A DNA stretch of 44,491 bases, taken from IMG/VR virus record IMGVR_UViG_3300034167_000448, positions 1 to 44,491 of that record. One strand, written 5' to 3'. Position numbers and translations under genes: made by a program. The notes below the pieces were generated by a model. The model did not search any database. It was not told the origin of the DNA and saw only the letters and a program-made list of their open reading frames with translations. The stretch is from a virus. Positions 39,451 to 44,491 of this stretch are shown here, in pieces (position 1 is the first letter of the stretch; every line of letters starts with the position of its first letter).

Positions 39451-39458
39451 TAACTTTG
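39451..39458 (+). promoter_or_regulatory. Late-type promoter of the major capsid gene
   Basis: TAACTTTG directly after the terminator, followed by TACCAC, without -33 TTG. It gives a leader of about 80 bases containing the G-rich stretch GGCGGTAGTTGGAGG. Own promoter for the most abundant virion protein is reasonable. Confidence 0.65.
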
Positions 39459-39540
39459 TACCACTTTGGCGGTAGTTGGAGGGATTCGGGCGGTATGCTC
39501 ACAATTAAAAAGAGTATTATCAATTAAAATTTAAAGCAAA

Positions 39541-40572
39541 ATGGCTAACAAGACCACCGCAAATTTAGTAAAAGCACAAGCAAGATTACTTGGAGCTTTC
39601 CAATCTTCTGAATTAAGATTCAGATACCCAGCTACTTATTTAGCACTTAAAGGAATGTCACCTATTATGTTCCCTAACTACGATGAACTTCGTGTAAGAG
39701 AGGACAGAACAGTAGAAACAAACTTCATCGCAAGAGCAAAACGTTCTCTTGGAACAGGTGGAAGAACTCACAACCACACTGGTGTGAAGCAAGATTCAGC
39801 AATACTAACTCCATCTTGGACTCAATATTCTGATAAATTCAATATGTCATTGAAACAAGCTGACAGCTCTTTGTATAATGCAGATGAGCAATTGTTCAAC
39901 GAAATTTCAAATGCAGTATCTAACTTTATGGAAGGATATGAAACAGCTGCTACTTCTTACATCTTTACAAACAGAAGTGCTGTAGTTGCTACAACTCCTG
40001 AGTGTACATTTATTACTGCTGGTACAGTAAATGCTTATGAGATTGCTTCTGCTAACGAAAGTAGAGCTATGCAAATCACTAAGATTGCAATGATGGCTAA
40101 TAAATATCCTGAAGGAATTACAATTTTCTGTGATTCAGTTGCTTATGCTAAATTTGAGTATCAAGCTGCTCAAGGTATTTCTAACTCTGCTAACTTGTCA
40201 TTCCAATTCAATGGAGTAACATTTGTTCACTCAGTAGAACTTAATGCTCTTGCAGTTGCAGTAAAAGCTGGTCATACAAAAGGATATTGGATTGTAGTTC
40301 CTGATGGAACTGTGTCTACATTGCCTTGGATTCCTAAACAAAACAGAGTTGGTGTTGAAACAGTAGTAGGTAACTACTCTAATATCATCAACCCTATTGA
40401 CGGAGAATCTTACGCATTGCATACTTATGTAACTGCTGCTGATGATAGTTCAAACAATGGTTATACTCAAGATGTAGTTACTCAATACGAAATATCTCAA
40501 GATATGTCATTTGCTAAAGCTCCTCTTACAGTATCGACTGAAACTCCTATCATTGCATTTGCAATTATCTAG
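39541..40572 (+). CDS. Major capsid protein
   Basis: A protein of 343 residues after scaffold-like and promoter sequences, with capsid-like composition (Ala, Asn, Thr-rich, few Cys). SLGTGGRTHNHTGVKQDSA is followed by a long helix (EISNAVSNFMEGYETAATSY), and the second half has beta patterns typical of the HK97 fold. No propeptide cleavage site is obvious. The codon choice is more careful (GCT, GGA, CTT frequent) than in its neighbours, as in highly expressed genes. Confidence 0.85.
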   Translation: MANKTTANLVKAQARLLGAFQSSELRFRYPATYLALKGMSPIMFPNYDELRVREDRTVETNFIARAKRSLGTGGRTHNHTGVKQDSAILTPSWTQYSDKFNMSLKQADSSLYNADEQLFNEISNAVSNFMEGYETAATSYIFTNRSAVVATTPECTFITAGTVNAYEIASANESRAMQITKIAMMANKYPEGITIFCDSVAYAKFEYQAAQGISNSANLSFQFNGVTFVHSVELNALAVAVKAGHTKGYWIVVPDGTVSTLPWIPKQNRVGVETVVGNYSNIINPIDGESYALHTYVTAADDSSNNGYTQDVVTQYEISQDMSFAKAPLTVSTETPIIAFAII

Positions 40573-40575
40573 TAG

Positions 40576-41649
40576 ATGATAGACATCACTAAAATACAAA
40601 CAGCGTTATCGGGAATTGTAGGGTTTAAACAGCCTTACAATCCTGATTATGCTATTGTAGATTCAACGAATCAATTAAGTTCTTCAGGTTATTACATAAC
40701 GGATAATCCGTATGCTAAAATCGAGTACATAAAGGACAATCAAGATTACGTTGATATATCTGCAACAAATTTCAATTCATTACTTACTGATATAAAAAAA
40801 TCATCAATAGCTAGTGTTTGTAACCAAGTATTTAGTGATTATGATTTTATCGATAGGACTTTATTATTCAAAAATGCTTCTAATAAAGCAGAAGTAGAAA
40901 TATTACCAACAGGATTTGTCGGGTATCATATTAGAGTAACATCAAATAAGAATGTGGCTTTTAAGATTAGCCGAGTGTTACTAGATTTTCAAGGTACAGG
41001 AAGTTTTACTTTACTACTTTGGAATACTGCAAAGAAGGCAGCGATACAATCCAAGGTAATAACAATAACAACAGACCATCAAGAAGTTGTTCTTGATTGG
41101 GTAATAGATAATACAGATACGACTTATAAAGGAGAGTATTATATCGGTTACATTGCTAATTCACTTACGGTAACTCCGTTTAAAAGAGATTGGAATGCTG
41201 GTAATGTTTTATCAAATCCAACTCATTTACAAGTTGAAAGAGTAAAAGTAGTAAATCATTTGACTACTACATTATTCGACTTAGATGATGTTGAAGGATT
41301 ATCTGAAGATTCAGGATTAAATTTAGACATAACAGTCTACGAAGATTATACTGATTTCATTATAAATAACAAATCGATTTTCGCAAGAGCAATTCAAATT
41401 GAAGGTATTATAGGTTGTATTCAACTATATGTATCATCTTTAAGAAGTAACTCAAACCAAGCACAATCTGCTCAATTATATGAGAAATTAATGATTGAAT
41501 TGAAGGGAACAGGTAGCGAAAGTACTATTAAAGTAATAGGATTAGAAAATCAATTATTAGGAGAGATTGCTTCTATAAGAACAGAAATAGGTAAGTTAAA
41601 AAAAGGTTTAGTTAAATCTAATCAAATATTCGCTTATACATTAAGATAA
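40576..41649 (+). CDS. Putative virion structural protein, 357 residues
   Basis: Starts MIDITKIQTALSGIVGFKQP; a mostly beta-rich body with FKISRVLLDFQGTGSFTLLL and a helical C-terminus (about 290-345). Located between the capsid and connector-like genes, it is likely a structural protein of head or neck, perhaps a decoration or adaptor. Overlaps the next gene by one base. No family recognised. Confidence 0.6.
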   Translation: MIDITKIQTALSGIVGFKQPYNPDYAIVDSTNQLSSSGYYITDNPYAKIEYIKDNQDYVDISATNFNSLLTDIKKSSIASVCNQVFSDYDFIDRTLLFKNASNKAEVEILPTGFVGYHIRVTSNKNVAFKISRVLLDFQGTGSFTLLLWNTAKKAAIQSKVITITTDHQEVVLDWVIDNTDTTYKGEYYIGYIANSLTVTPFKRDWNAGNVLSNPTHLQVERVKVVNHLTTTLFDLDDVEGLSEDSGLNLDITVYEDYTDFIINNKSIFARAIQIEGIIGCIQLYVSSLRSNSNQAQSAQLYEKLMIELKGTGSESTIKVIGLENQLLGEIASIRTEIGKLKKGLVKSNQIFAYTLR

Positions 41650-42167
41650 TGGCTAACTATACAAAAACAAATCCAGTAGGATTAGATTTAGTAGTTGATA
41701 AAGTGCAACGAAAATTGTATGATAAATTAACTGCTTTGTGGAATGTGAAGTTAGATGGTTATCCGAGGTGTTACGAAGTAAAGAGAGATAAAAAAACTAC
41801 GCTTGAACATTACAAAGGTAAAAATGAATACGTATCTTTGATACATAGTGATAATAACAAATTTTTCTTCACTTGTAAAAAAGATATAGTTCAGAATAGC
41901 TTTACAACCTATAATGCAGAATTAGAGGTTTATTTTATAATAAATGTAAAAGATTGTAAGCCATCGATACAGCATAGAGCTGATGAAGAAGTTAGAATGG
42001 ATGTGATTGATATTTTATCCACAATTGGATATGTAGAAACTACAAAAAAGATAACAACTGATATTACAAACGTATTTAGTGGATATGATTTCAAATTAGT
42101 AAATGATTTGCATCCAAATCATTGTTTTAAGGTTACATTTGAAGTAAGTGATTTTAAATTAAAATAA
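41649..42167 (+). CDS. Putative head-tail connector protein
   Basis: A product of 172 residues starting MANYTKTNPVGLDLVVDKVQ. Size and place, two genes before the tail tube, match head-closure or tail terminator proteins; the pattern VYFIINVKDCKPSIQHRADEE is consistent with a tail-terminator-like alpha/beta fold. The next small gene starts directly at its stop. Role inferred from synteny. Confidence 0.55.
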   Translation: MANYTKTNPVGLDLVVDKVQRKLYDKLTALWNVKLDGYPRCYEVKRDKKTTLEHYKGKNEYVSLIHSDNNKFFFTCKKDIVQNSFTTYNAELEVYFIINVKDCKPSIQHRADEEVRMDVIDILSTIGYVETTKKITTDITNVFSGYDFKLVNDLHPNHCFKVTFEVSDFKLK

Positions 42168-42329
42168 ATGGAGTTTAAAATAATTAAGCCATTTACATTT
42201 GACAAGTATTACAACAAAGGAGAAGTAATTAATCTCTATACAAAACAATTAATAAAACGTTTAATTAATAACAAATACATTATAAAAAATGGCATTAGCA
42301 AATCAAATAATAATAGTTCCAAGTTCTAA
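42168..42329 (+). CDS. Small protein, 53 residues, overlapping the tail tube gene
   Basis: Starts MEFKIIKPFTFDKYYNKGEV and contains YTKQLIKRLINNKYIIKNG, the shape of small connector-gene proteins (KPFxFxxxxYKKGxxxxL) found in many phages. It overlaps the next gene by 41 bases. Function unknown. Confidence 0.6.
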   Translation: MEFKIIKPFTFDKYYNKGEVINLYTKQLIKRLINNKYIIKNGISKSNNNSSKF

Positions 42330-43254
42330 AGCAGACTTATTAGGAACTGGATTGGAAGCAACAGCTTTCGATTGGGATAGAGTAGAAACTATTGAATTAT
42401 CTTCAAGAGCATACGTATATCCAACAACAGACCAAACATTAGCTTCTGTTCAAGCTGCTCAAGTAGCTTCAGAATTAATCATTCTTCAAGGAATTAAATC
42501 TTTCAAACTTGTTCCAGTTGAGCCACAAGTTAATACAGCAGATGGTTCAGGTTACAAAACTGTAACAGGAGAACTTCCTTATGAGTACGAAGTGATGTTT
42601 GACAACAACGGTGTTTACTTTTGGAAAGCGTTAAGAAAACTTAACTCTAAAGATTCTTACAATATTGCGTTTTATGATGTTGAAGGAAATAAAATCTTTA
42701 CATCAAATAAAAACGGAGATGTATTTAAAGGATTCCAAGCTAAAATGTTGTTCGTAGGACAATACAAAGGTAAAGAAGGAAATGCTCCAGCAGAAGTTAA
42801 AATGAGCATTCAATTAGCTGATAGTGGAGAAATGGAAAGACAAGTATGGATTTCAGGAAATGTTCTTGATTTTGATGCTAAATCTGACTTAGATGGTATC
42901 AATGATTTATACATTGGAACTACAAGTACAGTTACCGCTGCTTCTACTACTTGGTCATTCACTAATACATTGGCAGACCGTTCTCAATTCGTTGCTGGTA
43001 TTCCATTGACAAATTGGGCGATTAAAAAAGTAGCTACTTCAGGTGGAGCTGTTACTTATATAATCCCAACGGTTGTGTCTGAAAATGCAGTAACAAAAAC
43101 GGTTACTCTTACTCATACTGCAATTGGAGCAGGGTTTACTGCATCTGTAATTACAGCTACTACTCCAACAACTAGCTCGATTGCTTCTAACACAATTCAA
43201 TTATCAGCTACTAAATTGCTTTACAAAGGAGTAAGTGCAGGTGTTGTATTGTAG
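42289..43254 (+). CDS. Major tail tube protein
   Basis: A protein of 321 residues. Position after the connector genes and before chaperone-like and tape measure genes, and composition like other abundant structural proteins, indicate the tail tube. The first 225 residues (with FDNNGVYFWKALRKLNSKDS and NGDVFKGFQAKML) probably form the tube fold; the Thr/Ser/Val-rich last 100 residues look like an added Ig-like domain on the tail surface. A terminator follows. Confidence 0.75.
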   Translation: MALANQIIIVPSSKADLLGTGLEATAFDWDRVETIELSSRAYVYPTTDQTLASVQAAQVASELIILQGIKSFKLVPVEPQVNTADGSGYKTVTGELPYEYEVMFDNNGVYFWKALRKLNSKDSYNIAFYDVEGNKIFTSNKNGDVFKGFQAKMLFVGQYKGKEGNAPAEVKMSIQLADSGEMERQVWISGNVLDFDAKSDLDGINDLYIGTTSTVTAASTTWSFTNTLADRSQFVAGIPLTNWAIKKVATSGGAVTYIIPTVVSENAVTKTVTLTHTAIGAGFTASVITATTPTTSSIASNTIQLSATKLLYKGVSAGVVL

Positions 43255-43279
43255 TATTTAGATTTAATTAATTTATTAG

Positions 43280-43312
43280 ACCCGATGCGTAACAGTATCG
43301 GGTTTATTTTTT
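43280..43312 (+). terminator. Intrinsic terminator after the tail tube gene
   Basis: ACCCGAT (43280-43286), a 10-base loop, ATCGGGT (43297-43303), then TTATTTTTT. Clear stem plus T-run. It overlaps the beginning of a longer open frame that would start at 43285, which argues for the later start at 43324. Confidence 0.85.
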
Positions 43313-43319
43313 ACCTTTG
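43312..43319 (+). promoter_or_regulatory. Late-type promoter after the tail tube terminator
   Basis: TACCTTTG followed by TATT and the ATG at 43324. Transcription would start at or very near the start codon, so the mRNA may be leaderless. Same terminator-then-promoter arrangement as before the capsid gene. Confidence 0.55.
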
Positions 43320-43323
43320 TATT

Positions 43324-43797
43324 ATGGGAATTAAAGAGTACATAGAAAATGCTAAAATAGTTCAAAATTCTATAAAAGGATATGTTGATGATATTGCATT
43401 AATGAAAGAAGATGAGATAATAAATCTTAATGTAACTCAAATGCAATCGGGAATAGGTAGTAATGACCAAGCACTAAAATATCCATTTGAGGATTATAGC
43501 GGTAAGTACACTCAAAGAACAGTAGCTGAATCCTTAAAAAGACCTACAGTATTACCTAAATCTGTTGGTGCATTGTATAACTTTGGTGCATCAGGAGATT
43601 TCTTATCTAATTTTCAAGTTAGAATAACGAGTGAAAACAAATTAGAGGTTTTTAGCACAGGTACAGGAACAGGTAGTAAAAGAACTTTACTTACTCAAAC
43701 TCCATATATGTATGGTTTAAACACAGAAAATACTCGTAAACTCAACTACGAAATAATATATCCTGAACTAATGAAATTTATAAAACAATTTATATAA
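43324..43797 (+). CDS. Putative tail assembly chaperone or tail protein
   Basis: A product of 157 residues starting MGIKEYIENAKIVQN. I chose 43324 because a terminator and promoter occupy the 5' end of the longer frame. Location between tail tube and tape measure genes, next to a second gene, suggests the gpG-like chaperone, though residues such as KSVGALYNFGASGDF are not diagnostic. The frame of the next gene is open from 43784, overlapping the end of this one. Confidence 0.55.
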   Translation: MGIKEYIENAKIVQNSIKGYVDDIALMKEDEIINLNVTQMQSGIGSNDQALKYPFEDYSGKYTQRTVAESLKRPTVLPKSVGALYNFGASGDFLSNFQVRITSENKLEVFSTGTGTGSKRTLLTQTPYMYGLNTENTRKLNYEIIYPELMKFIKQFI

Positions 43798-43816
43798 TAA
43801 TGATGCATCATTATTA
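43795..43816. promoter_or_regulatory. 22-base perfect palindrome between chaperone-like genes
   Basis: TAATAATGAT-GC-ATCATTATTA begins at the stop codon of one gene and ends 15 bases before the next start. It could be an mRNA hairpin, an operator or a frameshift stimulator. It shares its core with the palindrome at 39384-39403. Confidence 0.55.
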
Positions 43817-43831
43817 AAAAAAAATATTTAT

Positions 43832-44458
43832 ATGATTGAATACTATGATAGCTTAGAAGTGTTACCACTATACAACTGGGATAAATACACTACAACAAGA
43901 GATAATAATTGGTTGATAATTGATTTCAATGGTAGACAGCCTAAAATAGACAATGAAGAATTGACTGCATTAGAAGGCAAATTACAAGAGGAATATTTTA
44001 AGCTAGTTGATGATAGGACTTTTGTAAAAAAGTTGCAGAAATGGGCTAAAATCGATAATCTACGCACACGTTACAATGTAATAGCGATGTTGTGTCAAAG
44101 ATTATGGTTAGGTTTTGGAGATATGCAGATGGAATTAAGGCAAAACTACATTGAAATAATAAACAAGTTCGGTTTTAGTATGCCTTTGATAAATACAGTT
44201 GAAGGAGATGCAGAAGAAATAGCTAAGATAACAAACGCTATGCAAAACATTAAAACGCAAATTGAAATGCTTGAATCAGAATTAAAAACTGACGAGAAAA
44301 AACAGACACACAGTCTTAATAAGCAAATGGTTTTAGTGAGTTTAGGATTAGGGTTAGCATATAAAATAGATTCAAAGCAAACTACTGTAAGCGAATGGAT
44401 TGAGCTTTGTAAATTATTAGAAGAAAAAAATTCTCAACAAGCGAGAGCTAATAAGTAA
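43832..44458 (+). CDS. Putative tail assembly chaperone, second gene
   Basis: A protein of 208 residues, helical and charged (LQKWAKIDNLRTRYNVIAML, then a coiled coil near 128-160). It stands where gpGT-like proteins are encoded, before the tape measure gene, from which it is now separated by the homing endonuclease gene. The 3' end is repeated at the window start with one residue changed (Ser here, Ala there). Confidence 0.6.
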   Translation: MIEYYDSLEVLPLYNWDKYTTTRDNNWLIIDFNGRQPKIDNEELTALEGKLQEEYFKLVDDRTFVKKLQKWAKIDNLRTRYNVIAMLCQRLWLGFGDMQMELRQNYIEIINKFGFSMPLINTVEGDAEEIAKITNAMQNIKTQIEMLESELKTDEKKQTHSLNKQMVLVSLGLGLAYKIDSKQTTVSEWIELCKLLEEKNSQQARANK

Positions 44459-44491
44459 TTATAAATCTCGTAATGCTTTTTGATATGCTTC
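44305..44491. repeat. Right copy of the 187-base terminal direct repeat
   Basis: Same 187 bases as 1-187, with T at 44432 where the left copy has G at 128. Joining the ends gives continuous genes on both sides, so the whole genome is in this window. Confidence 0.95.
44459..44491 (-). CDS. 3' fragment of the homing endonuclease gene
   Basis: The last ten codons and stop of the endonuclease encoded at 155-631, present only because the sequence overlaps itself. Not a separate gene. Confidence 0.9.
   Translation of the reverse strand, partial: EAYQKALRDL

Noticed and set aside
43285-43323. Upstream start for the chaperone-like gene
   Set aside because: These bases contain an intrinsic terminator and a promoter, and the added residues look like hydrophobic noise.

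Overview
The window looks like one complete genome of a tailed double-stranded DNA phage that infects a low-GC Bacteroidetes host, most plausibly a Flavobacterium or a relative. The evidence is strongly A+T-rich DNA, promoters of the Bacteroidetes type (TTG, 19 bases, TAnnTTTG), few recognisable Shine-Dalgarno sites, signal peptides ending FAQ or FSQ, and a VirE/BT4734-type primase. The first 187 bases recur at the end (44305-44491) with one mismatch, so the sequence closes on itself. Tape measure, tail tube and fibre genes are present and I see no sheath gene, so a long non-contractile tail (siphovirus) is likely. I see no integrase, no CI-like repressor and no complete DNA polymerase.

Layout. 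Rightward late genes start at 34473: small and large terminase, portal, scaffold-like protein, major capsid protein, connector genes, tail tube and two chaperone-like genes. They run through the joined ends to an AP2/HNH homing endonuclease gene on the opposite strand (155-631), then the tape measure, tail tip, fibres and a beta-helix tailspike, a lysis cassette (two holin-like proteins, M15 endolysin, one-protein spanin) and a DEDDy exonuclease. A strong terminator at 16890-16925 closes this block.

From 29259 down to about 17000 a long leftward operon carries early and replication genes: YqaJ exonuclease, an SSB-like protein, a C5 DNA methyltransferase, primase-helicase, SF2 helicase, VRR-NUC nuclease, ribbon-helix-helix and other DNA-binding proteins, and many small overlapping genes. 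Its promoters at 29310, 25768 and 19249 are easily read. Hairpins with U-runs sit directly before two of its genes.

The most unusual part is 29260-34472. Two diverged copies of a roughly 219-base control module (C-run/G-run hairpin plus a TAnCTTTGTAGCAA promoter) flank about 4.9 kb. Between them lie a MazG-like gene, three leftward small genes, a possible structured RNA, 23-base direct repeats, a rightward operon of small genes of different base composition, and eight perfect 16-base tandem repeats. This is the best candidate for the replication, packaging or switch region and for something undescribed.

All calls come from reading the sequence and translations without database searches; family names rest on motifs I recognise.
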